From: Cytophagales bacterium
Lineage (GTDB): Bacteria > Bacteroidota > Bacteroidia > Cytophagales > Cyclobacteriaceae
DNA: 64,000 bases
Reading direction: 5' to 3'
Assembly (NCBI GenBank): GCA_017303795.1
Contig: JAFLBR010000014.1
Coordinates: 62,001 to 126,000, forward strand
The translations under genes were made by a program, and so were the position numbers. Positions within the stretch are counted from its first letter, which is position 1, and each line of letters opens with the position of its first letter. Below, piece by piece: positions 16,679 through 25,952 of this stretch. The notes beneath the pieces were generated by a model. The model was not told the origin of the DNA. It was given only the letters and a program-made list of their open reading frames with translations, and did no database searches.

Positions 16679-17791
16679 TCAAACCTTTATGTAAATCTTT
16701 TTCTTATCCATCCAATATCCCACAACCCAACACGTAAGCATTACCCAAAGGGCAAACAAAACGGAGCCATTATAATCACCCGCCCACGATTGAAATACAT
16801 TTTTATAAATCCAGCCATATAGATCACTATCGCCAACACTGAATGTCCACATTAAAATCACAAACACTTCGGAGAGCAAATAGATAAATAGTGTGTTCTT
16901 GCCAAATACTTCAAAGAAGTAAGTCCATTTGTTTAGTTGTGCAATCTCAATTATAAACACCAGCACTGCCAGCACCATTAAATCAATTCCAACAGTATGC
17001 AACACATACGTACTGGTCCATAATTTTTTATTGATCGGGAACATCAAGCCCCACCAGCTTGCCATAACCAATAACACCGCTCCTACCATCAGCAGTTTGG
17101 CAATAGTTTCATAATTCTTACCGCTTCGTTGCAGAAACATACCGGCCACATACCCCGCTATTACATTTACCGTTGCCGGCAAAGTACTCAGCAATCCTTC
17201 CGGATCGAACGCTACACCTTCGCCATGATACAAATGTCCTGCACCGAGTAACCACAAATCAAGTTTGGTGCCGGCATTACCTTCTAAGGTAAGATCACCA
17301 AACTCGAATAAAATAATTCTATACAATACCAAAGCAATTACACTAAACAAAAGTGCCCCTTTGATTTTGAAGTAATGAATTACCAATGAAGCAATGGCAT
17401 AACACAAGGCAATGCGCTGCAACACACCAAACACGCGCGTGCTTTCAAAAGGTTTAAACACCCATTCGCCAGCAGCATTCTGTGCTACAAACGGAAACCA
17501 GTACATCAGGTAGCCGAGTAGAAAGATGATGAGTGTACGCTTAAGAACTTTTACAATAAAAGAACCCTCGCCTGCGGCTTCGTACTTCGCCTGACTGAAA
17601 CTCATCGCATTGCCCACCACAAAAAGAAATGTTGGAAACACCAGATCGGTAAGGGTAAACCCATGCCACTCGGCATGCAGTAAAGGTGAATAGGTGTTGG
17701 AACTGCCCAATGAATTAACAACAATCATCAGGGCTACATCCATGCCTCTGAAAACATCGAGTGAGAGGTAGCGGTTTTGGTTTAATGACAT
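16679..17791 (-). CDS. NagX/HGSNAT-like transmembrane acyltransferase (DUF5009 type)
   Basis: 370 residues with about ten hydrophobic segments. The N-terminus RYLSLDVFRGMDVALMIVVN followed by HAEWHGFTLTDLVFPTFLFV is characteristic of the heparan-alpha-glucosaminide acetyltransferase/NagX family. The conserved HGxxxxDLVFP region marks the active-site side. Bacterial members are inner-membrane proteins linked to amino-sugar use, but no amino-sugar genes are adjacent, so the substrate stays open. The gene is 58 bases downstream of hmuS on the same strand and may receive read-through. Confidence 0.8.
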   Translation of the reverse strand: MSLNQNRYLSLDVFRGMDVALMIVVNSLGSSNTYSPLLHAEWHGFTLTDLVFPTFLFVVGNAMSFSQAKYEAAGEGSFIVKVLKRTLIIFLLGYLMYWFPFVAQNAAGEWVFKPFESTRVFGVLQRIALCYAIASLVIHYFKIKGALLFSVIALVLYRIILFEFGDLTLEGNAGTKLDLWLLGAGHLYHGEGVAFDPEGLLSTLPATVNVIAGYVAGMFLQRSGKNYETIAKLLMVGAVLLVMASWWGLMFPINKKLWTSTYVLHTVGIDLMVLAVLVFIIEIAQLNKWTYFFEVFGKNTLFIYLLSEVFVILMWTFSVGDSDLYGWIYKNVFQSWAGDYNGSVLFALWVMLTCWVVGYWMDKKKIYIKV

Positions 17792-17849
17792 GCGGGATTC
17801 TTTTTTTTGAAGGTAAAGAATCCCGCAGTTAAAATCAAAGCACTTTACA

Positions 17850-18950
17850 TCAGGCGCGTGGCAGGCTATCGACCAGCGTGCGCCATTTTTCTAATTCAGG
17901 AATACCCGGCTTGCGTAAACCAAAGAACTGCACAATCATTTCTTTATTCTTATCGAAGGCTTCAATGGCCGTAACCACTCCATCAGTTGTTGGCTTCCGC
18001 ACAATCCACGCGCTTTCAACCAAGTCTTCGCGCAAGTGCATATTAAAATCCGGATCGAGGATATTTAACCAGTTGTCCATTACCCGGATGGTTTGAATTT
18101 TTCCCTGATGGATCTGAATGTTTCCACGGCTTCCGGCAAACACCATAATAGGCAATTGATCTTTAGCCGCACTTTCCAATAAATCTTTTAAAGCTGCTTT
18201 TTGAATGCGTTCCGAAAATTTTCCTTCCGCCAATACTACTGCATCCAACCGGTTTACCTGATGCTTGCGCAGCATTCCAAAAAAATCATGTGTGTCTTTC
18301 ATGTTCTCCCACTCAGTAAGCAATGCGCCTTTATCAATATCGGCAATGGCTTTGGTGGGCATTTCCCTTACGGGAGTAATGGCTATTTCTGTGGTTTGGT
18401 CAGTGGCTGTAAAATCATGCACCAGTTTATCAAACGCTTCCTGATTGCTACCGGCTTTATTACCCGGACCAGGCGCTACTAAAAATATTTTTGTTACCGC
18501 ACTTCCGGCTTCATCAAAAATCTGAATGCTTTGTTGCAACCCGTGCGGTGTTTGTAACTTAACAGCAAATCCAAATTTCCATGCGGCAAAAAATACGCGC
18601 GTTTCAATTGGGCCGATAACCGTAGCCATGCGATGTGCAGGCGGACCCATTACTTCTACTTTTTGAAATGGGCCTTTGTGTTCCAATACGCAACCTTCGT
18701 TTCGCGTAAGCGACATTACCCGGCCAAGCTCCGGTAATCGTTCCACTAATTTTGTCCAATCACCCTCCAGTTTAGTTGTATAATCGCCAATGGTGGTGGC
18801 TAACAATTCAGCTTCGCTTACGCCCAACTCTTGTGCGCAATCGCGAATGCGAAGTGTAGGTTTAGTTTTTTTCAGTTCATCCCATGCAGTGCGCAACCTG
18901 CCTGCCGGATAGGCAGGGGTTGAGGTTTTAGGTTCAGCAATTGAGCTCAT
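17850..18950 (-). CDS. hmuS: HmuS/HemS-type heme-handling protein
   Basis: 366 residues from ATG 18948-18950; an upstream in-frame extension overlaps hmuV and is not needed. Two related halves can be seen, each with a segment like LGRVMSLTRNEGCVLEHKG or SRGNIQIHQGKIQTIRVMD, as in the HemS/ChuS/HmuS duplication. These cytoplasmic proteins accept heme from the HmuUV importer and sequester or degrade it to free iron. It is the last gene of the hmuTUVS operon. The first 20 residues include PAYPAGRL, encoded by a small GC-rich stem-loop (18897-18917) that may be an inserted repeat. Confidence 0.9.
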   Translation of the reverse strand: MSSIAEPKTSTPAYPAGRLRTAWDELKKTKPTLRIRDCAQELGVSEAELLATTIGDYTTKLEGDWTKLVERLPELGRVMSLTRNEGCVLEHKGPFQKVEVMGPPAHRMATVIGPIETRVFFAAWKFGFAVKLQTPHGLQQSIQIFDEAGSAVTKIFLVAPGPGNKAGSNQEAFDKLVHDFTATDQTTEIAITPVREMPTKAIADIDKGALLTEWENMKDTHDFFGMLRKHQVNRLDAVVLAEGKFSERIQKAALKDLLESAAKDQLPIMVFAGSRGNIQIHQGKIQTIRVMDNWLNILDPDFNMHLREDLVESAWIVRKPTTDGVVTAIEAFDKNKEMIVQFFGLRKPGIPELEKWRTLVDSLPRA

Positions 18951-19753
18951 ACAGATGCGGTTTTTAAAGTTGATAATGTAGTTCGTTCGGGTACGATGTA
19001 CGGGCAGTTGGTACACGGATCGTGATACACATTTACCCGACAACAAAAAGTTTCTTCTATAATAGGTTTAGTAAATACCGTTTTGGATTCGCCTTGTGCT
19101 ACCACAGCACCGTTGCGCATAAAATAAAGCTGGTCGGCAAACTGAACCGCCTGATTAAGATCATGCACAATGGCCAGCACACCAATGTTGCGTTCGCACG
19201 CTTTTTTTACCAGACTAAAAATCAATTGCTGTTGCGCGATGTCGAGGCTGGAAGTGGGTTCATCCAAAAGCACGTACCGCGCAAATGTTTTTTCGTCCCA
19301 TACCTGAGCCAACACGCGCGTAAGTTGTACGCGTTGTTGTTCACCACCCGACAAGGTAAGGTAATTGCGATTGGCCCAATCGGCCACACCGGTAAGTTCC
19401 ATTACTTCATCTAACAACTCTTGATTATGCTTGGTTGTACGCTTAAAGTGCTGACGACCCATTTCAACAATTTGTCGCACTGAAAATGGAAACTGAACCT
19501 GGGAATGTTGCGGCAATACTGCTCGCACAGCAGAGAGCTGCGCAACAGAATAAGCAGTAGCTGCTACATCGTTAATGCGCACTTCGCCTTTGTAATTGGT
19601 TAGTTCGTGCGATAAAATTTTAAGCAATGAACTTTTACCTGCACCATTAGGACCTGCTATGGCTGTAAACGTGCCGGGTTGTACCGATAGGTTTACCCCA
19701 TTCAATAAAGTTTTTCCGTTTATGGATAATCCGATATGCTTCGCCTCAATCAT
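18947..19753 (-). CDS. hmuV: Heme ABC importer, ATPase subunit HmuV
   Basis: 268 residues. GPNGAGKSS (Walker A), LSGGEQQRVQLTR (signature), VLLDEPTSSLD (Walker B) and AIVHDLNQA (H-loop) are all present. It powers heme import through HmuU. It overlaps hmuU upstream and hmuS downstream by 4 bp each, so translation is probably coupled. The last 35 residues contain FCCRVNVYHDPCTNCPYIV, a cluster of four cysteines not required for ABC function. The substrate follows from the hmuS and hmuY context; a ferric siderophore is less likely. Confidence 0.92.
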   Translation of the reverse strand: MIEAKHIGLSINGKTLLNGVNLSVQPGTFTAIAGPNGAGKSSLLKILSHELTNYKGEVRINDVAATAYSVAQLSAVRAVLPQHSQVQFPFSVRQIVEMGRQHFKRTTKHNQELLDEVMELTGVADWANRNYLTLSGGEQQRVQLTRVLAQVWDEKTFARYVLLDEPTSSLDIAQQQLIFSLVKKACERNIGVLAIVHDLNQAVQFADQLYFMRNGAVVAQGESKTVFTKPIIEETFCCRVNVYHDPCTNCPYIVPERTTLSTLKTASV

Positions 19754-20820
19754 CTTGTAAATTCATTTTTATGATTTGCCCGCACCAACAGAAAAATAAA
19801 GAAGGGCGCACCAATCAAAGCTGTAACTACTCCTATGGGAAGTTCGGTAGGTGCAACCAGTGTACGCGCCAGTAAATCGGCTAAGAGCAATAAGATTGGG
19901 CCGCCTAATAACGAAGCCGGTAAAACCAACCGGTTATCGGCACGAAAAATTACGCGCACCAGATGTGGCACCACTAACCCGATAAAACCAATTATACCCG
20001 CCAGCGAAACACTTACACCCACAGCCAGCGCACTAAAAAACACAATTGATTTTTTTACTCGCTCTACATCCACACCCATGTGAAAAGCTTCGGCTTCGCC
20101 TATGGCAATGGCATTGAGTGAAAACTGGTAGGTTAACATCCACACACTTGATAAGATTAACACCGGAGCGGTGATTAAAACTTTTTGCCAGGTGGCACCG
20201 CCTAAATCACCCAACGTCCAGAAGGTGAACGTGCGAAGTTGATTTTCATCGGCATAAAAAATTACTAACCCCATTAATGCACCTGCCATTGCATTAATGG
20301 CTACACCACCCAGAATAAGAACTGCAATATTTGTTTTGCCAAGTTGCTGGCCGATTTTCATGACCAACATGGTTGCCGCAAAACCACCGGCAAAAGCAGC
20401 TACCGGCATTACCAAACTCATACCCAGCGCTGAACCGGCAAACAAAAAACTTCCAAACACAACCAATGTAACCACAGCCAGTGCAGCCCCACTGGATACA
20501 CCAATCAATCCAGGTTCTACTAATGGATTACGAAATAAACCTTGTAAAGCTGCGCCACTTACAGCCAATGCCGCACCAATTAAAATTGTCATCACAATCC
20601 GCGGCAAGCGAATGCTCCACAGTACCGTTTCAAATACGGCATCGGGTTGTTGTGCCGTAAGGCCTACCTTATAGAACACCATCAGCACAATATCTTTTAA
20701 CGGAATAGTTACCTGCCCAATGCTTAATGCAACCAACGCAACCATTACCAACACTATCGATAAAATACCTATCAGGGTACTTACCTTTTGTTGTTTCCAG
20801 GTAATGGCAGCCGCACTCAT
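19750..20820 (-). CDS. hmuU: Heme ABC importer, permease HmuU
   Basis: 356 residues with about nine or ten membrane segments, a FecCD/BtuC-type permease. LPRIVMTILIGAALAVSGAA and NPLVEPGLIGVSSGAALAV match the family's early conserved block. GIIGFIGLVVPHLVRVI is the loop that contacts the ATPase. It forms a dimeric pore in the inner membrane with HmuV. It overlaps hmuT upstream and hmuV downstream by 4 bp. Confidence 0.92.
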   Translation of the reverse strand: MSAAAITWKQQKVSTLIGILSIVLVMVALVALSIGQVTIPLKDIVLMVFYKVGLTAQQPDAVFETVLWSIRLPRIVMTILIGAALAVSGAALQGLFRNPLVEPGLIGVSSGAALAVVTLVVFGSFLFAGSALGMSLVMPVAAFAGGFAATMLVMKIGQQLGKTNIAVLILGGVAINAMAGALMGLVIFYADENQLRTFTFWTLGDLGGATWQKVLITAPVLILSSVWMLTYQFSLNAIAIGEAEAFHMGVDVERVKKSIVFFSALAVGVSVSLAGIIGFIGLVVPHLVRVIFRADNRLVLPASLLGGPILLLLADLLARTLVAPTELPIGVVTALIGAPFFIFLLVRANHKNEFTR

Positions 20821-21647
20821 GGTTGCTTAGTTGCGTGAAGCTGCACGGCAAGTTCTTTTACTACTTCACCCAGGCGTGGACCAAAGTTGGAGAGCTTGCT
20901 ACCCTCAACAGCCAAGATCTGTTTTTTCTTGCCCGCAGGTAATTGTTGTACACCCGGTATTGTAAGTACACCTTCTATTCCACCCAATGCCTGCACGCCA
21001 TTTTCAAACATCAGTAGAAAGTCGGCACGCGAAGTAATCAGGGTTTCGGTGCTTAACGGTTTGTAACCTTCTACTCCGGTTACAGCCGGAACTGCACCCA
21101 CATATTTTAAGATTTCTGAAAAGGTATTAGTGCCCGCAATGTTAAGCGATGCCTTATCGCGATTGAATACACATAACACGCGCGGTGTGTTGTTCGATTG
21201 ACCGACAATTTTTTTTGCATCGGCCAGTTCGCTTTCAATTTTACCGATCAGCTTTTTGCCTTCTTCTTGTTTATTAAGTGTTGCTGCTATTTTTTGAATG
21301 AGTTCTTTGGTGCCTTCCAACGAAAACTTCCGGTCGATTGTCACAACTGTTATCCCAGCGGATTTTATTTGTTCAATAACCTCCTGTTTCACGTAATCGG
21401 CCTCCACTATAAATAAAGTAGGCTTAAGGCTGATGATGCCTTCGGCACTAATGCCTGTGCGATAGCCGATAGAAGGAAGTTTTTGGATTTCGGCTGGATA
21501 CAGACTGGTGCGATCGGAGGCTACAATTTTTGAGCAATCGCCAAGCGCACAAACTGTTTCGGTAATGGCACTACCCGCTGTAATAATCCGCTGCCCCTGA
21601 ACCGAAAAACAGACGAGCAACATGGCTAACTGAAGTATATATCTCAT
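20817..21647 (-). CDS. hmuT: Periplasmic heme-binding protein HmuT
   Basis: 276 residues. The signal peptide MRYILQLAMLLVCFSVQGQ is followed by RIITAGSAITETVCALGD, the usual start of class III binding proteins of this family. SDRTSLYPAEIQKLPSIGYR carries the Tyr near residue 57 expected as an axial heme ligand. It passes heme from the outer-membrane receptor to HmuUV. It is the first gene of the operon, with a promoter and a palindromic operator candidate just upstream. Confidence 0.9.
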   Translation of the reverse strand: MRYILQLAMLLVCFSVQGQRIITAGSAITETVCALGDCSKIVASDRTSLYPAEIQKLPSIGYRTGISAEGIISLKPTLFIVEADYVKQEVIEQIKSAGITVVTIDRKFSLEGTKELIQKIAATLNKQEEGKKLIGKIESELADAKKIVGQSNNTPRVLCVFNRDKASLNIAGTNTFSEILKYVGAVPAVTGVEGYKPLSTETLITSRADFLLMFENGVQALGGIEGVLTIPGVQQLPAGKKKQILAVEGSKLSNFGPRLGEVVKELAVQLHATKQP

Positions 21648-21650
21648 TGT

Positions 21651-21665
21651 TTAGATTCTTTCTAA
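21651..21665 (-). promoter_or_regulatory. Operator candidate in front of hmuTUVS
   Basis: Plus-strand TTAGATTCTTTCTAA is an imperfect 6-3-6 inverted repeat. It differs at two bases from the perfect TTAGAATCGTTCTAA in front of the TonB receptor (25953-25967). It lies between the -7 box and the hmuT start, where a repressor such as Fur or an iron-responsive regulator would block transcription. Confidence 0.5.
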
Positions 21666-21673
21666 ATAGATCG

Positions 21674-21704
21674 CAAAAGAAACTATTGTTTAGAATTAAT
21701 CCAA
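21674..21704 (-). promoter_or_regulatory. Bacteroidota-type promoter of hmuTUVS
   Basis: On the minus strand a TTG (-33) is followed after 20 bases by TTCTTTTG, 7 of 8 to TAnnTTTG (-7). Transcription would start within the operator candidate. Confidence 0.45.
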
Positions 21705-21807
21705 ATTAAAATATGAATAGAGCTAATTCAGGTTCTAATTATGATTTTATTGTCCAGAATCGTTCGCTGAGATGTACATTTTTGAAATATGAGATACCAG
21801 AAAACCG

Positions 21808-21837
21808 TCTAAAATAGATCAAAAGGAACATTTTAGA
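21808..21837. repeat. 8-bp inverted repeat upstream of a small membrane gene
   Basis: TCTAAAAT and ATTTTAGA, exact inverse complements 14 bases apart, end 42 bases before the small gene at 21880. This could be an operator; its partner is unknown. Confidence 0.3.
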
Positions 21838-21879
21838 GGTGGCGCGATTTTATTGATCAATTTTCAAAACTGAGTTTAC

Positions 21880-22080
21880 ATGAGAATTTTCCTTTCGCTG
21901 GTTCTGTGGTTTATTTTATTAGTGTTGTGTTGGCCACTGGCTTTGGTCATGCTTTTTCTGTTTCCACTTGTTTGGCTGATTCTGTTACCGTTTAGGATAG
22001 TGGGCTTTACGCTTGATGTAGTCTTCAGTTTGATAAAAGGAATTTTGTTGTTCCCTTTTAAGCTGGTGAAGGCAATCTGA
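21880..22080 (+). CDS. Small hydrophobic membrane protein
   Basis: 66 residues, almost entirely hydrophobic with two or three possible membrane helices and FPLVWLILLPFRIVGF in the middle. Comparable short proteins with a PFR motif are common in this phylum but have no known function. It is divergent from hmuT and convergent with the DUF3817 gene. Low sequence complexity limits the confidence. Confidence 0.55.
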   Translation: MRIFLSLVLWFILLVLCWPLALVMLFLFPLVWLILLPFRIVGFTLDVVFSLIKGILLFPFKLVKAI

Positions 22081-22091
22081 GTTTGGAAGAA

Positions 22092-22397
22092 TTACTTTAA
22101 CGATTCCAATTCTAGCTCGCGCTTCTTTAAAGACTTATCCAACCAAAACGTACCGGCTGGTAAAAGTGATACGGCTAATGCAACAAGAGTGCTGAACCAA
22201 CTCCACTTCATGGTTTTTATAACTGAAAGCGCCAGCACGATATAGGCCATAAACAAAACACCATGCGCCCAGCCCACCACTTTAACTGCCATCGGCATTC
22301 CGAAATAATATTTAAGCGGCATGGCAATCAGTAACAATACCAAAAAGGAAATTCCTTCTGCAAGGGCAACTTTTCTGAAAATTTTTAACGCTGTCAT
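22092..22397 (-). CDS. DUF3817 integral membrane protein
   Basis: 101 residues from ATG 22395-22397. Three hydrophobic segments, with AEGISFLVLLLIAMPLKY and VGWAHGVLFMAYI, match the DUF3817 pattern (E-G-x-S and H-G-x-L-F-x-x-Y). Inner membrane, function unknown. It lies within the heme region but transcribes separately from hmuT. Confidence 0.75.
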   Translation of the reverse strand: MTALKIFRKVALAEGISFLVLLLIAMPLKYYFGMPMAVKVVGWAHGVLFMAYIVLALSVIKTMKWSWFSTLVALAVSLLPAGTFWLDKSLKKRELELESLK

Positions 22398-22454
22398 AAT
22401 GAACAAAGGCTGACCTGCAAGTTACAAGTCAGCCTGATTTTATTAATCTAAACT

Positions 22455-23903
22455 CTAAACTCCTCTTTTAATCAAAGCATAGGTTATCTGAGGTCTCCCA
22501 CGTTCACCATTCGTAGTAAGTGCTGTAAACTTAAGTTTATAGTAATTACCATCAGCATCTTTAATTACATAGAAGCGATCGGTGCGCACTGCGGGTGAAG
22601 CACCAGGGCCACCACCTGAACGCCATGAAATACCTATTTTAATTTGAGTCTGGATTCCAAAGTCAAGACCAGTCAAATCTGCTTCTGCAAATGCATCGTA
22701 AGTTTTTGTACTAGTTAGTATTTGTACAGCTTGAATTCCTGACCGGTTCTGTAAAACAACATCCTGAAAGTAGTAAGGAACTGGTGTAAAATCACCTGCT
22801 GATGGATTACGACCGGTTGTGTTACTGAAAGCAGTCCATGCAATATCCCAGCTATTACGCTCCGGTTCTGAAGCCATCAGTCCATTGGAAAAACTCACAA
22901 ATTGAAATTCGAACGCGTTATTCTTTGTAATTTGAATTTCGGAAAATGTGGTAGCGTTAATATCAGCGTGTTGCAAGGTGTAGCCATTTGCATTCCGGAT
23001 TACACGAATTTTTTTCCAGCCTAATGCCGGTGTGGGTGAGCCCACCCCATTACCACGATTAATAATATAAACCTTATTCTCTGCTGCCGTTGCTGACACT
23101 TCGGCTATAGCAGTCTTGGTTAAATCACCTGCGGGATCATCAATCCAAGATGAAGACTGGGCAGTCCAATCCGGAATCGGGGAATTATTTAAAGCCGCAA
23201 ATACGGCATCCATCGATAATCGATTACGCAATACTGCGGTATCGGTATTGGTGACTGTTGTGAGATCGGTTTTATTCAGTTGGTAAGCTAACATACCGTT
23301 CGATGAATTCAGGATTACACGAAAATCATCGCCAGCATAAAAACCAAGATCCCACGAAGTGCGCGCTATAGCCGTTTGGCGATTGCGACTAAGGTCAATA
23401 AAAACTTTATTGCCGTATGTTGCTCCACCACCGTTAATTTCCATTTGGCCTGCAGTTGCTAAAATTTCACCGAACGATAACGTTAGCTGAGCTTGTGTCC
23501 CAATCACCAGCGCTTCCGGAACTTCAACAATTGCAAATACTAAACTTTCACTTCCATCGTAACCAACGGTTGCAACTTTAGAAACGGTAAATGAAACTTG
23601 TGAGCTACCCGCAGCTACCGGTATTGTTATCAGGTTAGCCTCAACAACCGGATCGGTTGTATAGGTTGTACCATACACCAAACCATTTTCTTCCACACTC
23701 AAAACCAACTCACCAGCTTCCGTAACTTCACGCGATAAACGCACTACAATTTCCAATTCAGATTCCTCAGGAGAAATTCCAAGTTGATCGGTCTCAAATG
23801 CAGCTAAATTATCCGGCAACTCCGGGTCTTCTTTGCAAGAAGAAAAAATTACAAGCCCACCTATGGCTATTGCACTTAATGCACTTTTAAAAAACGTATT
23901 CAT
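22455..23903 (-). CDS. HmuY-family heme-binding lipoprotein with N-terminal beta domain
   Basis: 482 residues. A lipoprotein signal (IAIGGLVIFSSC) is followed by a domain at about 30-150 that looks like a Calx-beta fold (ISPEESELEIVVRLS, YDGSESLVFAI). The rest is HmuY-like: TSWDLGFYAG, NSWDIAWTAF and FYVIKDADGNYYKLKFTAL. HmuY proteins are surface hemophores that pass heme to a TonB receptor. Porphyromonas HmuY is about 216 residues, so this form is more than twice as long because of the extra N-terminal module and a longer middle. It is only 10 bases downstream of the receptor gene and clearly cotranscribed. Confidence 0.85.
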   Translation of the reverse strand: MNTFFKSALSAIAIGGLVIFSSCKEDPELPDNLAAFETDQLGISPEESELEIVVRLSREVTEAGELVLSVEENGLVYGTTYTTDPVVEANLITIPVAAGSSQVSFTVSKVATVGYDGSESLVFAIVEVPEALVIGTQAQLTLSFGEILATAGQMEINGGGATYGNKVFIDLSRNRQTAIARTSWDLGFYAGDDFRVILNSSNGMLAYQLNKTDLTTVTNTDTAVLRNRLSMDAVFAALNNSPIPDWTAQSSSWIDDPAGDLTKTAIAEVSATAAENKVYIINRGNGVGSPTPALGWKKIRVIRNANGYTLQHADINATTFSEIQITKNNAFEFQFVSFSNGLMASEPERNSWDIAWTAFSNTTGRNPSAGDFTPVPYYFQDVVLQNRSGIQAVQILTSTKTYDAFAEADLTGLDFGIQTQIKIGISWRSGGGPGASPAVRTDRFYVIKDADGNYYKLKFTALTTNGERGRPQITYALIKRGV

Positions 23904-23913
23904 TGTTAAACAT

Positions 23914-25941
23914 TTATTTAGTTAAGGAATAAGAAACACTCAGAAAATAAGATCGGCCATAGCCAACAGGCCGCGCACCACCACCCGTATGCACGCCTGT
24001 AGCGGCTGCAGTTGTATTGATACTCACTACATCAAACAGATTGCGGGCACCGGCAGTAAGCGAAATGGTTTTGCCAAAATCTTTTTGAAGGGTGAAGTCT
24101 GCCCAATGAAATGCAGCTTGTTCTGCCAACCGGACTACCTGCTCGCCATCAACAGTTGCCAATTCAAAGAATGGTGTTACACCGGTAAACTTGTGGTACA
24201 ACGAGAATTTCAATCCTGCGCGTGGTATGCGATATGATGCTGAAGTTGTTACTTCAGGCGACCATTGAAATTCTTCCAGGTCATCAAAACTTTCACTGTA
24301 TGGATTGAAGCGAGCGGTTAATGCATACCCGGCATTCATTTCCCACACATTACCTTTTAACGTATTGCTCCAGGTAAAGCCTTTGGTTTTGTATCGATCT
24401 ATGTTCAGATAGGTGGTGATAAGATTATTTCCCGGCTTCTGGCCGTAACCAATCATGTTTTCAACATAGTTATAAAAACTACCCACCACCGCAGTGTACT
24501 TGAACTTATCGGTATCAACCACCTTCCAGTTATACGATGCATTTACACTGTGCGAGAGTTCTGATTCCAGATTTTCATTACCTTCAATGGAGTGACTGGC
24601 ATCAAAAAAATCAAAATACAACTCGCGCAACGATGGCGCCCGGAAACCACGACCGTAAGACAAACGCAAGTCTTGATTTTCGTTTAGTTTAATTTTTGTG
24701 TTGATAGATGGAATTACAGGCGGTGCCGCATAAACGGAATTATAAACGGAACGTAAACCTGGCCTAACCTGCAACCACGCATTCACTTTCCATTCTGCAG
24801 AAAGAAATACTGCATAATCGCCCATGGTTTGGGTGCCGGTTTTTATTCTGCCACCACTTCCGGTTTCGTAGTTAAAATCAATACCGGGTTGAAGCGATAA
24901 TTTTTCGTTCCATTTATATTGAAACGTACTACGCCATGTAACTCCGTTAAACTTAGTTACATCCTGCAACCCTGGCCCAAGCGCCAAACTGCTTTTGTTT
25001 GTTGATTCATCTACTGTTGTGGTTTGTGTTTCGCGGTTATAGTTGGTAAGTGATAAAACTCCATTAAACTGTAAGCGTTGAGAAAACTCATACGCACCTT
25101 GAACTTGCTGCATCAGTCGGTTGGTATAATACCGTTGATCCAATGCCTCAAAATTTACAAACACACCTGGATTATAAATATCTTCAAAGAGATAATCGGC
25201 CCGGTAATACACATCAGTCTTCTGTTTGTTATACCCCAACAGTCCACTTGCTAAGTACTGTGTTTTAGGATGCCACTGTTTATCGCGACCCGCGGCATTG
25301 CCTTGCCAGCCACCAAAATAATTACGACTTATATCTGCACGCGTACGCCAGCTATTTTTCGCATAACCCAGGCCAATACTTTCGTTATGAATTCCTTTAT
25401 CCCAACCGTACTCACTTCCAACGGTTTCTTCATGCACTTTGGCTTGGAATTCAAGTTTACCATCTACCGTTTTTTTGGTGATGATGTTGATTACTCCCGC
25501 CAGCGCATCGGCTCCATACACTACCGACATCGGGCCTTCAATTATTTCAATGCGCTCAATGGCATTTACATTAAGTTGATTGATGTTTATCTCGTTGGTG
25601 GTTCCCTGGCGGCCAACCATCGGCACACCATCAATCAAAACTTTTACATTTTGACCAGCTAACCCCTGCATTGAAAGATTTGATCCACCCAAGGCAAGGT
25701 CTTGCGAAAAGCGAATGTTGAGTTCGGTATTTAAAACATCCTGTAACCGAACCGCGCCCCGTGCGGCAATGCGTTCAAGCGGAATTGTTTTGATCTGATA
25801 AACGGACTTACGTGCGGATTGAGGTTCGAACTGACCCGTAATCACTACCTCTTCCAGCACCGAGGTTTTTAAGGTATCACTTTCCTGACCCCAGATCAAC
25901 AAAGGGCAAACAAGAAGTATAAGCAGGGGTATTTTCTTCAC
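23914..25941 (-). CDS. TonB-dependent heme receptor (HmuR-like)
   Basis: 675 residues from GTG 25939-25941; the signal peptide KKIPLLILLVCPLLIWGQ begins at once, supporting this start. The plug domain spans about 30-150 (VVITGQFEPQ TonB-box region, IERIEIIEGPMSVVYGADAL). A barrel follows with FRAPSLREL-type strands and an aromatic C-terminus (YGRSYFLSVSYSLTK). It imports a substrate across the outer membrane using TonB energy. Pairing with an HmuY protein makes heme the likely cargo. A perfect 15-bp palindrome (25953-25967) lies just upstream. Confidence 0.9.
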   Translation of the reverse strand: MKKIPLLILLVCPLLIWGQESDTLKTSVLEEVVITGQFEPQSARKSVYQIKTIPLERIAARGAVRLQDVLNTELNIRFSQDLALGGSNLSMQGLAGQNVKVLIDGVPMVGRQGTTNEININQLNVNAIERIEIIEGPMSVVYGADALAGVINIITKKTVDGKLEFQAKVHEETVGSEYGWDKGIHNESIGLGYAKNSWRTRADISRNYFGGWQGNAAGRDKQWHPKTQYLASGLLGYNKQKTDVYYRADYLFEDIYNPGVFVNFEALDQRYYTNRLMQQVQGAYEFSQRLQFNGVLSLTNYNRETQTTTVDESTNKSSLALGPGLQDVTKFNGVTWRSTFQYKWNEKLSLQPGIDFNYETGSGGRIKTGTQTMGDYAVFLSAEWKVNAWLQVRPGLRSVYNSVYAAPPVIPSINTKIKLNENQDLRLSYGRGFRAPSLRELYFDFFDASHSIEGNENLESELSHSVNASYNWKVVDTDKFKYTAVVGSFYNYVENMIGYGQKPGNNLITTYLNIDRYKTKGFTWSNTLKGNVWEMNAGYALTARFNPYSESFDDLEEFQWSPEVTTSASYRIPRAGLKFSLYHKFTGVTPFFELATVDGEQVVRLAEQAAFHWADFTLQKDFGKTISLTAGARNLFDVVSINTTAAATGVHTGGGARPVGYGRSYFLSVSYSLTK

Positions 25942-25952
25942 GGCTACAAAGA

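Noticed and set aside
19835-20674. Plus-strand ORFs rich in Pro, Thr and Ala
   Set aside because: Antisense shadows of hmuU; low-complexity translation is an artefact of the permease codons.
21713-21817. 34-codon ORF between hmuT and the small membrane gene
   Set aside because: Too short, no conserved feature, and it lies in a promoter-rich gap.
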